From assembly GCA_002368155.1 (NCBI GenBank), contig AP018180.1, forward strand, positions 248,001 to 312,000: DNA of 64,000 nt, written 5' to 3'. Every line of letters begins with the position of its first letter. The first letter of the stretch is position 1. The notes below the pieces were generated by a model. It was given only the letters and a program-made list of their open reading frames with translations. It was not told the DNA's origin and made no database searches. Below are positions 9,492-18,240 of the stretch, in pieces. This DNA is from Nostoc carneum NIES-2107 (GTDB taxonomy: Bacteria > Cyanobacteriota > Cyanobacteriia > Cyanobacteriales > Nostocaceae). A program made the translations under genes and the position numbers.

Positions 9492-10025
9492 TTACTTTTT
9501 GGGAGAAATCAGCATCATCATATTTCTGCCTTCTTTTTTCGGTGCTTGCTGCACTTCTCCAAACGGCTCTAAATCAGTAGCCATCCGCTTGAGCAATTCT
9601 TCTGCTAAGTCACTGTGTTGAATTTCTCGACCCCGGAACATAACAGTAGCTTTGACTTTGTCTCCATCTTTCAAAAAGCGCTCAGCTTGCTTGACACGCA
9701 CGTTGTAGTCGTGTTCTTCTATTTTGTAGCGCATCTTGACTTCCTTCACATCAGCCGTGTGCTGCTTCTTCCGGGCTTCCCGCGCCTTCTTCTCTTGTTC
9801 AAACTTGTATTTCCCATAGTCCATAATCCGACAAACTGGCGGGTCAGCCTTGTCACTAAGCAGCACGAGATCCAACTCTTTTTCTTCGGCTAGCTGTAGT
9901 GCTTCTGAGGGAGTGATAATTCCCAATTGGCTACCGTCTGTGTCAATAACGCGAATTTTCGGAAATCGAATACGTTCGTTAATTTGGGGCAGATCGCGAG
10001 TTCTTTTTTTCTCAATCACAGGCAT
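9492..10025 (-). CDS. infC: Translation initiation factor IF-3
   Basis: Binds the 30S subunit, prevents premature 50S joining and checks start-codon pairing. The 177-residue protein starts [20 protein letters not shown]. It then shows the N-domain signature [21 protein letters not shown] and the charged linker [14 protein letters not shown] (about 96-109). The C-domain continues through [14 protein letters not shown] to the end. There is no rpmI-rplT downstream, so this infC is monocistronic. The start is ATG, and the linker and both domains are complete. Confidence 0.96.
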   Translation of the reverse strand: MPVIEKKRTRDLPQINERIRFPKIRVIDTDGSQLGIITPSEALQLAEEKELDLVLLSDKADPPVCRIMDYGKYKFEQEKKAREARKKQHTADVKEVKMRYKIEEHDYNVRVKQAERFLKDGDKVKATVMFRGREIQHSDLAEELLKRMATDLEPFGEVQQAPKKEGRNMMMLISPKK

Positions 10026-10484
10026 TATGATTTGTGGGAGCTCTTTATTTAAGAATTTGGCTTGGTCTTGATTGGCCTAGGTTTTGGTTGGTATCGCCTC
10101 AGAGTTAAAATATAAAAACTACTGAGGACTGAAAAATCAGCCATAGTTCTAGATTAACTAATCTATAAAATGGTTGTGTCTGATTCTGTATTTGTCATTC
10201 TACTCATTCTGAGAGAATTTCTCTAAAATCGTTAATCTAAATTACACAACCTAGCGAAACGTTAAGTATTGTAACAAGTATTTAACACCTGGTTGACATA
10301 GCGTTTTACAAGTGTATTTCCAGAATAGCAAGTTTACACATAAAATAGTGTTTCGCCAATAAAATGTAATATTTTATACAATAATTTACAATTCGGCAGA
10401 ACGTCAAGCCGTGAGCTTGGGACATTCTTGATTTTACTCTGTTTGCGGTAGTAATCCCGAATTTATGAGTCGTGAAGCGTAAAA
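10026..10484. other. infC leader and AT-rich intergenic region
   Basis: AT-rich sequence upstream of infC. No L20-type autoregulatory structure was recognised. A small leftward ORF (10306-10494, 62 codons) has no ribosome site and no family resemblance and was not accepted as a gene. Confidence 0.4.
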
Positions 10485-10716
10485 CCCCCGTCATTCATGC
10501 CTACGGTGTATGCACAAGTCCTAAAATCCTTGACGCATAAGATGCAAGCCTTAGTAGGTAAGGTTTTGAGATTATCAATTAGATTGTCAATAGTCCTAAC
10601 TTATTGATCAGCATTTAACGGAAAATCAAGGATTTAAAACATCAATTTCCGTTCTTGTGCGTCAATTTGATTCCCAAACCAAGATGTGTATACACGGTAG
10701 GTCATTCATGCGGGGG
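10485..10716. repeat. 232-bp inverted-repeat element (MITE or structured RNA candidate)
   Basis: Bounded by an imperfect inverted repeat of about 29 bases. The left arm (10485-10513) runs CCCCC-GTCATTCATGC-CTACGGTGTATGC; the right arm (10688-10716) is TGTATACACGGTAGG-TCATTCATGC-GGGGG. Further nested inverted pairs lie inside: TTGACGCATAA (10530) with TTGTGCGTCAA (10655), GCACAAG with CTTGTGC, and AATCCTTGA with TCAAGGATT. There is no ORF. It sits about 70-110 bases upstream of the TnpB element. Confidence 0.6.
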
Positions 10717-10803
10717 ATATAAGCGAATAGGACAAATAAATTTATCCGTATTATGTCAATCATGTTAACATAAGGGTGTGGTTAATTGGTCGTTCGCGTA
10801 GCG

Positions 10804-10817
10804 TCTCCTTTAGGAGA
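10804..10817 (+). promoter_or_regulatory. Hairpin that sequesters the tnpB ribosome binding site
   Basis: TCTCCT-TT-AGGAGA is a perfect 6-bp stem whose right arm is the Shine-Dalgarno sequence, 5 bases before the tnpB ATG at 10823. Folding would hide the site and keep translation low. The adjacent TTCGCGTAGCGTCTCC string is also a common Nostoc-type interspersed motif. Confidence 0.55.
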
Positions 10818-10822
10818 AAGCC

Positions 10823-12094
10823 ATGATTGTTTACGAGTTCAAAGTCAAAGGAAAAGATAGGCAGTATCGCGCTATTGATGAGGCAATTCGTACATCGCAA
10901 TTCATCCAAAACAAGTGTTTGCGCTACTGGATGGATAACGAAAAAGTAGGGAGATATGACCTCAATAAATACTGTGCGGTGTTAGCTGCTGAATTCCCTT
11001 TTGCTGATGAACTCAATTCAATGGCCAGACAATCTGCGGCTGAACGTTCTTGGAGCGCAATAGCTCGGTTTTACGATAACTGCAAGAAGAAGATTAAGGG
11101 TAAAAAGGGATTCCCGAAGTTTAAGAAAAACTGCCGTTCAGTTGAATATAAATCAACAGGGTGGAAGCTTTCAGAAACCAGAAAGGCTATAACTTTCTCT
11201 GACAGGAAAGGTATTGGGACTCTCAAATTAAAGGGAACCTATGATCTTAATTACTATGACATCAGGCTTCTTAAGCGAGTGCGCTTAGTTCGTCGTGCAG
11301 ATGGGTATTACGCGCAGTTTGCAATTGATATTGATGTCAAAATCGAAAGCCAACCTACAAATCAAGTAGTGGGTATCGACTTGGGGTTGAAGTATTTCAT
11401 TGCCGACAACAAAGGTAATGTAGAACCATCACCCCAGTTCTACCGCAAATCAGAGAAACAGTTAAACCGTGCTAACCGCAAAAAATCTCAGAAGTTTAGC
11501 AGCGAAAGAAAGAAAGCCAAACAACGACAATCAAATAATTACCACAAGGCTAGAAATAGATATGCCCGTAAGCATTTAAGGGTAAGTAGGCAGCGAAAAG
11601 AGTATTGCAAGAGATTAGCATACTCCGTCATCCAATCTCACGATTTGGTAGCCTATGAAGATTTAAATGTGAAGGGCTTGGTACGCAATCGACATCTAGC
11701 CAAATCAATTAGTGATGCTGGTTGGTATACTTTGCGCCTGTGGTTAGAATATTTTGGACATAAATATGGGAAGGTGACTATTGCTGTACCTCCCCATAAT
11801 ACGAGCCAAAATTGCTCTAATTGTGGTGAAAAAGTGAAGAAGTCTCTCTCTACCAGAACTCATATATGTCCCCATTGCGGATATGTGGAAGACAGAGATA
11901 CTAACGCCGCAATCAACATTTTGAGGTTAGGACTCAGTACGGTAGGGCATACCGGAACTTACGCTACAGGAGATTTGCCCTCTTGGGCGGTTGGCGCAAG
12001 CCTGCTGTCTAACGGCGAGTCTGTGAATGTAGAATCCCCTTCACAAAGCGTGCGGGGAGTGTCAAAGCAGTTTGTGCAGGAATTGCGAAATTAA
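10823..12094 (+). CDS. tnpB: TnpB (OrfB) RNA-guided nuclease of an IS200/IS605-family element
   Basis: The 423-residue protein has an N-terminal helix-turn-helix/OrfB_IS605 domain, with a KGFPKFKK motif near residue 95. A RuvC-like nuclease core follows: GIDLG (Asp186), AYEDLNVKGL (Glu279) and a zinc finger CSNC...CPHC (Cys331, 334, 349, 352). The last RuvC motif is DRDTNAAINI (Asp357/359). All catalytic and zinc residues are present, so the protein looks active. There is no TnpA transposase nearby, so the element is of the IS1341 (tnpB-only) kind and would need a transposase in trans. The last 50 codons overlap the element's right end, which in this family also encodes the omega RNA scaffold. 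The reading frame seems to run a few codons past the element end into flanking DNA. Confidence 0.93.
   Translation: MIVYEFKVKGKDRQYRAIDEAIRTSQFIQNKCLRYWMDNEKVGRYDLNKYCAVLAAEFPFADELNSMARQSAAERSWSAIARFYDNCKKKIKGKKGFPKFKKNCRSVEYKSTGWKLSETRKAITFSDRKGIGTLKLKGTYDLNYYDIRLLKRVRLVRRADGYYAQFAIDIDVKIESQPTNQVVGIDLGLKYFIADNKGNVEPSPQFYRKSEKQLNRANRKKSQKFSSERKKAKQRQSNNYHKARNRYARKHLRVSRQRKEYCKRLAYSVIQSHDLVAYEDLNVKGLVRNRHLAKSISDAGWYTLRLWLEYFGHKYGKVTIAVPPHNTSQNCSNCGEKVKKSLSTRTHICPHCGYVEDRDTNAAINILRLGLSTVGHTGTYATGDLPSWAVGASLLSNGESVNVESPSQSVRGVSKQFVQELRN
12030..12068 (+). ncRNA. Putative omega RNA 3' hairpin and right end of the TnpB element
   Basis: A CCCC (12036-12039) to GGGG (12054-12057) stem with inner CAC/GTG pairs is followed by GTGTCAAA. 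This hairpin-plus-tail arrangement at the 3' end of tnpB is typical of cyanobacterial IS200/IS605 right ends. By analogy, the guide segment would be the 15-20 bases starting near 12066-12069. The boundary is inferred, not proven. Confidence 0.5.
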
Positions 12095-12190
12095 TCGTTC
12101 AGTTAGGGAACAGAGTAATTTGTCAAGAAATGCCATCGCTCTCTTTGCCCTCTTAATATGGAAGTTGAGAGGGTTTTGCTCTTGAGACAT

Positions 12191-12196
12191 GGGAGG
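12191..12196 (+). promoter_or_regulatory. Shine-Dalgarno GGGAGG for the GTG start at 12202
   Basis: GGGAGG lies 5 bases before GTG at 12202. The overlapping ATG at 12200 runs straight into TGA, so the GTG is the start. Confidence 0.7.
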
Positions 12197-12201
12197 AATA
12201 T

Positions 12202-13182
12202 GTGACCACTGGATTACATTGGCAGCAACGGGTTGGTAATCAAAGAGACTGGATTTGGCGAGGTTGGCAAACTCGCTATACTTACATCCGTTCTGCCCAA
12301 AATCACCAAAATACAACGCCCCTGATTTTGTTGCATGGGTTTGGTGCTTCTATTGGTCATTGGCGGCATAATTTAGAAGTTTTGGCAGCACACCAAACAG
12401 TCTATGCTCTGGATATGCTGGGTTTTGGCGCTTCGGAAAAAGCTGCGGCTAATTACAGCATAGAATTGTGGGTAGAGCAGGTTTACGATTTTTGGAAGGC
12501 ATTTATTCGTCAACCCGTTATCTTAATTGGTAATTCAACTGGTTCACTGATTTCCTTAGCTGCTGCTGCTGCTCACCCAGAAATGGTAAAGGGTATAGTC
12601 ATGATGAGCTTGCCCGATCCTTCATTAGAGCAAGAAGCGATCCCAGCTGCACTGCGACCAATTTTAATGCCGCTGATTACGACAGTTAAAAAGATAGTCG
12701 CCTCCCCAATGATACTTAAACCTGTGTTTAATTTCGTACGGCAACCAAGTGTACTACGTCGTTGGGCTAGCCTGGCTTATGCTAACCCAGAAGCCATTAC
12801 CGATGAACTCATAGAAATTTTAGCTGGGCCTCCTCAAGACCGAGGTTCAGCGCGTGCTTTTAGTGCGCTGTTCAAAGCGACTATGGGCGTTAACTTCAGC
12901 CCTAGCGTCAAAAAAGTATTACCAACCTTACAAATTCCTATGCTGTTGATTTGGGGACAAAAAGACCGCTTTGTTCCTCCTATACTCGGTAGCCAATTTG
13001 CTCAATACAATGACAAATTGCAACTGCTTAACTTAGAAGATGTAGGTCATTGTCCCCACGATGAATCACCAGAGCAAGTCAACCAAGTGATTTTAGATTG
13101 GATTAATCGGTGTCTTGAGGATAACCAACAGCCTGTTATCATCCCAAATCCAGAATCTATCCCAGAAACTCAACAATTTTGA
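12202..13182 (+). CDS. Alpha/beta-fold hydrolase
   Basis: A soluble hydrolase of 326 residues. The oxyanion region LLHGFGASIGHW (about 43-54) is followed by the nucleophile elbow GNSTGS with Ser112. An acidic residue follows in WGQKDRFVPP (about 253-262), and a His in GHCPHDESPE (about 284-293) completes the triad. Homologues in photosynthetic organisms are numerous and mostly uncharacterised; some act on chlorophyll or lipid esters, but the substrate cannot be told here. The start is GTG with a good ribosome site. It lies just downstream of the TnpB element but in its own transcription unit. Confidence 0.88.
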   Translation: MTTGLHWQQRVGNQRDWIWRGWQTRYTYIRSAQNHQNTTPLILLHGFGASIGHWRHNLEVLAAHQTVYALDMLGFGASEKAAANYSIELWVEQVYDFWKAFIRQPVILIGNSTGSLISLAAAAAHPEMVKGIVMMSLPDPSLEQEAIPAALRPILMPLITTVKKIVASPMILKPVFNFVRQPSVLRRWASLAYANPEAITDELIEILAGPPQDRGSARAFSALFKATMGVNFSPSVKKVLPTLQIPMLLIWGQKDRFVPPILGSQFAQYNDKLQLLNLEDVGHCPHDESPEQVNQVILDWINRCLEDNQQPVIIPNPESIPETQQF

Positions 13183-13253
13183 TCGGTATCTTTGATGTCA
13201 TTAATCAAGACTTCAGTCTTGATTGTTAATGTGCTAGAAACAAATGTATTTCA

Positions 13254-13643
13254 CTAGCCTATAGTTACTTGGTTAGTTTCAACACCTGTAGCACCATTGA
13301 CTGAACGCGCTACAGAAACCATGCGGTTGAGAATGTCTTGGCTGGGAACTTTACCTTTCAGGACTACAGTACCGCCTGTCTGAGCAACCCAGAGAGTATC
13401 AACATCATCAAGTTGCTGATCTTGGTCAAATGCTAATGCTACGCGCTTGGCTAATCCGCTTTGGTCGTATTCTCCGTTTAAACCTAACCGTTCTGCGGGG
13501 ATAGTTTGAGTAGAAGCAGAAGCAGCGCTAGTTTCAGGAGCAAAGTTAGCGTTATTAGAAGATTGCGGTACTGCTTGGGGAGTAGGATTTACTTGTGCAT
13601 TTTGCGGTTTTTCTAAACCAAATAGTCTTTTCAGCCAACCCAT
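13254..13643 (-). CDS. BON-domain protein
   Basis: A 129-residue protein. Residues 1-55 are a low-complexity Gln/Ala/Ser-rich linker after MGWLKRLFGLEK. Residues about 63-129 form one BON domain, with the typical GGTVVLKGKVPSQDILNRM hairpin-helix and the closing VNGATGVETNQV. BON domains bind phospholipid or partner proteins and occur in envelope-stress proteins such as OsmY. No cleavable signal peptide is evident, so its location is uncertain. It is transcribed convergently with the hydrolase gene. Confidence 0.85.
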   Translation of the reverse strand: MGWLKRLFGLEKPQNAQVNPTPQAVPQSSNNANFAPETSAASASTQTIPAERLGLNGEYDQSGLAKRVALAFDQDQQLDDVDTLWVAQTGGTVVLKGKVPSQDILNRMVSVARSVNGATGVETNQVTIG

Positions 13644-13920
13644 AATATTTTTTCTCCTGTAAGAGGTCTGTACAATTTGAGGATAAAATTTTTACAGATA
13701 CTCCACATCTGCCAGTGAAAAGATATCAATGCTCAGCGGTTTCTGCTTACAGGATGATTTGTCCAGAAATTTAAGTTCTATCAGAAAGTGTAATCAGTGC
13801 AGCCTTGAGTTTAAAATTAGAAGACAGATTTCCTTATAAATTTAGTAGGCAATACTTGTAGGGCAATTATTAGCTAATGTTTGTATTAGTAAAATGATGC
13901 CTGAGCCTGTTTTGGCAAAG

Positions 13921-14442
13921 ATGAAACATACCCTTTCAGTTTTGGTAGAAGATGAGGCGGGGGTTCTGTCCCGCATTTCGAGTTTATTTGCTCGTCGCGG
14001 TTTTAATATCGAAAGCTTGGCTGTAGGGCCAGCTGAGCAGGGAGGAGTATCCCGAATTACGATGGTTGTACCTGGTGACGATCGCGTGATCGAACAAATC
14101 ACCAAGCAACTCTATAAGCTAGTTAATGTTCTCAAAGTGCAGGACATTACTGAAACTCCCTGTGTAGAGCGAGAATTGATGCTCATTAAGGTGAATGCTA
14201 CTAGCAGCAACCGTTCTGAAGTCATCGAACTATCTCAAATTTTCCGAGCGCGAGTGGTAGATGTCGCAGAAGATTCTCTCACGCTGGAAGTAGTAGGTGA
14301 TCCCGGTAAAATAGTGGCGATTGTGCAAGTGTTACAAAAATTTGGTCTAAGGGAAATCGCCCGGACTGGCAAAATTGCGCTGACACGTGAATCTGGTGTG
14401 AATACTGAGTTGCTTAAGTCTTTGGAAGCAAAGGTGAGTTAG
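13921..14442 (+). CDS. ilvN: Acetolactate synthase small (regulatory) subunit
   Basis: Regulatory subunit of acetohydroxyacid synthase, which makes acetolactate for valine, leucine and isoleucine; it confers valine feedback. The N-terminal ACT domain reads [20 protein letters not shown], then [16 protein letters not shown]. The C-terminal ALS_ss_C domain includes [19 protein letters not shown]. An upstream in-frame ATG at 13894 would add nine residues outside the domain. The start at 13921 matches where the family begins, but neither has a strong ribosome site. The 173-residue length is normal. The large subunit (ilvB) is not in the window. Confidence 0.93.
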   Translation: MKHTLSVLVEDEAGVLSRISSLFARRGFNIESLAVGPAEQGGVSRITMVVPGDDRVIEQITKQLYKLVNVLKVQDITETPCVERELMLIKVNATSSNRSEVIELSQIFRARVVDVAEDSLTLEVVGDPGKIVAIVQVLQKFGLREIARTGKIALTRESGVNTELLKSLEAKVS

Positions 14443-14448
14443 CAAGAC

Positions 14449-15303
14449 TTACAAACCCATAGAAGCTAAAACCAAACGGTCATAGACTTGACCGGGTAAA
14501 AGATACTTGAGCAATGCAGCAATTTTTGCGTCTTGTCCTACGAGATAGCTCGTTTTGGGCTGTTTTGCAGTTAATGCATGAACAACAGCCTGAGCGACAA
14601 GATCCGCTGCAATTCCCTTGCTAGCCATAATCCCCACTTGTTTGCGGACTGTATTCATTGCTTGTCCGTAGAGATTTTGTGCGAATTCAGGAAGATTATC
14701 TCTATCGATGTCGGCCTGTGTTAAAGATTTATCCCAAATTGGTGTAGCAATTGTACCTGGTCGAATAATTGAGACGGAGATTCCCCAAGGTCGCAACTCC
14801 AGCCGCATTACTTCAGTAATTGCTTCTAGGGCGAATTTAGAAGCATTATAAGCACCGAGAAAGGGAGCCGCACTTTTGCCACAAATCGAACCCATATTGA
14901 CAATTCGCCCTTGACCTTGGCGGAGTAAACCCAGAAATGCTTGGGTAACTGCAAGTTGTCCGGTGACATTAACTCGCATTTGATGTTCAAATTCGCTAAT
15001 GGGGAGCAGTTCTAAAGGGCCAGGAATTGCTATTCCTGCATTATTGACTAAACCTACTAGCTTTCCATTGCTGGCTTTGGTGACGGTTTCAACTGCTAAT
15101 GCGATCGCATCATTATCTGTAACATCTAAAAAAATCGGGGTGAGTCTGGGTGAGGCTTTCCGCTTCAGTTTTTCAGCATCAATTTCTTGACGCACACCAG
15201 CAAACACATTAAAGCCTAATTTATCTAAAAGCAAAGCAGACGCTTCGCCAATTCCTGTTGATGCGCCTGTAATTACTACTGTACCTGGAGTTTCTGCCAG
15301 CAT
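14449..15303 (-). CDS. Short-chain dehydrogenase/reductase (classical SDR)
   Basis: NAD(P)-dependent oxidoreductase of about 284 residues. From the preferred ATG at 15303 it shows the cofactor motif TGASTGIG (12-19), NNAG (87-90) and the catalytic residues Ser139, Tyr152 and Lys156 (YNASK). The C-terminal helices carry VVHALTAKQPKTSYLVG. The pattern is that of classical SDRs acting on retinol-, steroid- or lipid-like alcohols; the substrate is unknown. A GTG at 15342 would add 13 residues, but the ATG has a purine-rich GAGAAAAAA just upstream and starts directly at the Rossmann strand. The stop lies 6 bases from the convergent ilvN stop. Confidence 0.9.
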   Translation of the reverse strand: MLAETPGTVVITGASTGIGEASALLLDKLGFNVFAGVRQEIDAEKLKRKASPRLTPIFLDVTDNDAIALAVETVTKASNGKLVGLVNNAGIAIPGPLELLPISEFEHQMRVNVTGQLAVTQAFLGLLRQGQGRIVNMGSICGKSAAPFLGAYNASKFALEAITEVMRLELRPWGISVSIIRPGTIATPIWDKSLTQADIDRDNLPEFAQNLYGQAMNTVRKQVGIMASKGIAADLVAQAVVHALTAKQPKTSYLVGQDAKIAALLKYLLPGQVYDRLVLASMGL

Positions 15304-15978
15304 TTTTTTCTCTGGGCTACAACCTCTCAAATATAGAGTCACTAACTAGCGACAAATGATAGCTTTGTGACGGACGCATCTTTGTCACGCTTTTGTAATA
15401 CTCACGTCAAAACCCTGTGTGATATTGGACATGGTATTTGGTTACAAAATGCTTTCAACTCGGTTAGAGGTAGGGTTTCTACCTTTAACTGATTTTTTTA
15501 TGAGCAGTTTTTTTGTCACAGTATAGACACAAGATGAATAATTCATAATTCGTAATTGGGTAAGCTAGAGTAGTGGACTAATACGATTGTGGATTTTGGA
15601 TTGAGAATTAGTGTTTATATAACAATACGCTTGGGTTAAGCTCATTAGCGATTGATTTGTAACTTATTAAAGAAGCCAGAAGAATTGGGGGATTCTCCCC
15701 CAAACCCCCGATTGGGTGACGGTTGCGTCCCCCAAACCCCCTCCAAAATTATTGTTCTGTTTTTTTTTGAGTAATTAGTTTTTTGGTTTTGTTATCAATT
15801 AATTTTCTTAACCGAACTGTATTTCTTTATACAAGATTTCTGTCAATCCATCTGTCGCATTCCTTTTTCAATTTGGTATAACACAGTTAATTTGGTGCAT
15901 TAACAAAAATCTCTTTTATCCGCATGTATCAGCGTTTATCTGCGGTTAATTTCATCAAGCTTGTGATAGATAGATAGT
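15304..15978. other. Intergenic region holding an interspersed repeat
   Basis: About 675 bases without a gene. The only structured part is the repeat at 15683-15823. The rest is AT-rich with no clear promoter. Confidence 0.5.
15683..15823. repeat. Interspersed repeat family R1, copy 1 (uninterrupted)
   Basis: Starts AATTGGGGGATTCTCCCCC and runs through CCCCCGATTGGGTG and CCCCCTCCAAAATTATTG. It continues to a TTTTGGTTTTGTTATCAATT tail and a CTTAACCGAACTGTA end. It matches 55939-56258 almost base for base except for two insertions in that copy, so it serves as the empty-site reference. Confidence 0.85.
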
Positions 15979-18228
15979 TCACTTGAGATAGATCAGCAAG
16001 TTCAATCCGGGGATGGTGCGGGAGAGTGTCCACAGAACTAAGGTGATATATAGTAAACCCAGACTCCACTCATACCAGCCTAATGTGGCGATAATGCTGG
16101 GTAGATGCTCATCTCGCATCCGGATATCATTGAATCCTAACCTGACTAAGTTATTTAGGCTAAAGTCGTAGTAATTTAGCCAGTTCCAACGCTGATCCCA
16201 CAATAGATGCATATAGCGTTCGCGAAAGGTAGGATTTCGGGGAATTACAGGTAAGCGTCCAATGAGTAATCGTAGCTGACGAAAGGTACCGTCTTCTGTG
16301 AAGTAGGAAACTTCTAATAAATCGTGATAACGACCTTGCTGGTAAAGTCTAATTAATAAAATTATGGGTACGGGGACAATAATAATTAGCAAACACCCTA
16401 GTGTTAGCCAAGGTTGTTCTGCACTCCGGAAAATGGCTAATAAACTTAAAAATTCTAAGCAGCTAAAACTAATTAATATAGATATGGTTTCATAATAGGT
16501 GGGAATAATTGGCACGGGACGCAAACGCCGATAGCGATCCACTAGCCAAAATAGTAAGCCAAAAAAAGCGATCGCTACACCACCAACGCCAAAAACTAGC
16601 CAAATATTTGTACCATAGCCACTCAATAACAGCAGTACACTCAAAGCTAGCCAACTCCAAGCTTGGAGTAACCACACACCTATTGATAAAGGTTCGCTGA
16701 CAATTAGGCGATCGCGCAATTGGCTGTAGGTTTCTAAATCAATATCTGCTAAAGTTAGTAATTCGCTGCTATTGCGGAATGGTTTTACTTGACGACGTTG
16801 TGCGATCGCTTCTGCTTGAGTTGCTGAAAAACCTAATTTGTTCAACCTGGTGACGGTAGCACTATTAATGTTTGTCCCTACCAAACGCCGAGTTAACTCC
16901 ATTAGCCGCAATCGCTGTTTTGTAAACTCCAGCTGATTTGCATCGGCGATTTGCTGTTGCTGACGAAAATTTTGCCCCAAATTCCGCAAGACATTTTGAT
17001 TTCCTTGTAAGGTTGTGACGCAAAATCTCTTACCAATTTCGCCAGAATTACCTAATATTTTTGCTTGATTAGAATTAAACGTGAGACCAGATACATCTAA
17101 AAAGGCTGCTTTGGCAAAGTTAGCATCGCTGAAATCGGCTAGGTTGAGAATGCTAGCGCCTTGAAGACTCACAGGTTGATCGAACTGCGTTTCACGGAAA
17201 ATCACTGCTTGATCAAAAGTCGCTGCTGTCAACAACAAAAACTGATCGAAATTAGCTTTAGTAAATTGTGCTTGATTGAAAAAATGCACATCCGAAAAAT
17301 CAGCATTTCCTAACCATTGCACAATACTAAATTTAGCCAACTGCTTAAAATTCGCTTGATTAAAGTTGGCGATATCTTCAAAGATACTGTTTTGAAAGTC
17401 AACAGCTTCTTGAAATTGAGTTTGTTTAAAATTAGCTTTGTTAAAAAAAATACTGCCTTGAAAGTTACTTAATTGCCGAAAGGTAGCACCAGTAAAGCTG
17501 ACAGCACGGCTAAATCTGGTTTCTGTCCAATTGGTAGGCTGGATAAATGTTGCACCTTGGGCATCTACAGACTGTAGAAAGAAAATATTAGGAAACCATA
17601 CTTCGCCATTAAAACGAGTATTAACTAGTGTCAAAGAGCCACGAAATACAGTAATTTCACTAGATGTATCTGGCTGTGTTCCTAATAGCGATCGACAGTC
17701 TTTAGCGTTGGGTAAGGAAACTGCTAATGATTGTAAGCAAACAAGGCGTAAATTTTCTAATTGTTCTTGTTCAGTTGGAGTAAAAATTGGGGCGATTTCT
17801 TGGGCGTAAAGAGGAGTTCTTAAACCCAACTCACTACCCATAAAATCCCCTTGAATCAGAGAATAGCTCAGATCTAAACCCAAAGGTTTCGCGCCAGTTT
17901 TTTGTAATTCTTTCCGCAGTATTTGATAAAAAGTATCGCGGAAGCTGGCATTTTCTGGGCGTAAATCAATCACCATCTGCCGCAAATCTATTGTTAAATT
18001 ACCTTCCCGCAGTATGGGTGTATGCACCCTTTCTTGTAAAAGTTCCAGAGTTAAAGGTGTACGTTGTAGAGAGGTTTGAACTGCAGAGGCGGGGAGAGAA
18101 AAGCAGAAGAGAATTAAGAAAACGCAGAGGAACGCAGAGGTAAAACGCAAAGTTACACAGAGTAGTGTCTCTGCAATCCTTTGCGCTTTTCTCTGCAATT
18201 CTTTGCGATTCACAAGTAATTTACCCAA
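15979..18228 (-). CDS. Pentapeptide-repeat membrane protein with HhH-like segment
   Basis: A protein of about 749 residues. A hydrophobic segment at about 28-48, FLCVFLILFCFSLPASA, looks like a signal peptide or anchor. Residues about 200-400 are pentapeptide repeats of the ANFxx/AxFxx type (for example FFNKANFKQTQFQEAVDFQN), which fold as a right-handed quadrilateral beta-helix. Residues about 455-510 (INSATVTRLNKLGFSATQAE...) resemble a ComEA-like helix-hairpin-helix. Three or four membrane segments follow at about 515-650, and one closes the C-terminus. The function is unknown. The start is unsure: TTG at 18228 or GTG at 18213. The first 30 codons are made of CGCAGAGG-type intergenic repeat sequence, so the true start may be internal. 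Confidence 0.75.
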   Translation of the reverse strand: MGKLLVNRKELQRKAQRIAETLLCVTLRFTSAFLCVFLILFCFSLPASAVQTSLQRTPLTLELLQERVHTPILREGNLTIDLRQMVIDLRPENASFRDTFYQILRKELQKTGAKPLGLDLSYSLIQGDFMGSELGLRTPLYAQEIAPIFTPTEQEQLENLRLVCLQSLAVSLPNAKDCRSLLGTQPDTSSEITVFRGSLTLVNTRFNGEVWFPNIFFLQSVDAQGATFIQPTNWTETRFSRAVSFTGATFRQLSNFQGSIFFNKANFKQTQFQEAVDFQNSIFEDIANFNQANFKQLAKFSIVQWLGNADFSDVHFFNQAQFTKANFDQFLLLTAATFDQAVIFRETQFDQPVSLQGASILNLADFSDANFAKAAFLDVSGLTFNSNQAKILGNSGEIGKRFCVTTLQGNQNVLRNLGQNFRQQQQIADANQLEFTKQRLRLMELTRRLVGTNINSATVTRLNKLGFSATQAEAIAQRRQVKPFRNSSELLTLADIDLETYSQLRDRLIVSEPLSIGVWLLQAWSWLALSVLLLLSGYGTNIWLVFGVGGVAIAFFGLLFWLVDRYRRLRPVPIIPTYYETISILISFSCLEFLSLLAIFRSAEQPWLTLGCLLIIIVPVPIILLIRLYQQGRYHDLLEVSYFTEDGTFRQLRLLIGRLPVIPRNPTFRERYMHLLWDQRWNWLNYYDFSLNNLVRLGFNDIRMRDEHLPSIIATLGWYEWSLGLLYITLVLWTLSRTIPGLNLLIYLK

Positions 18229-18240
18229 ATTGTTTTATGG

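Noticed and set aside
9238-9621. Rightward 127-codon ORF
   Set aside because: Encoded by STRR1 repeats, the infC terminator and antisense infC.
10306-10494. Leftward 62-codon ORF upstream of infC
   Set aside because: No ribosome site, no recognisable domain, and it runs into the inverted-repeat element.
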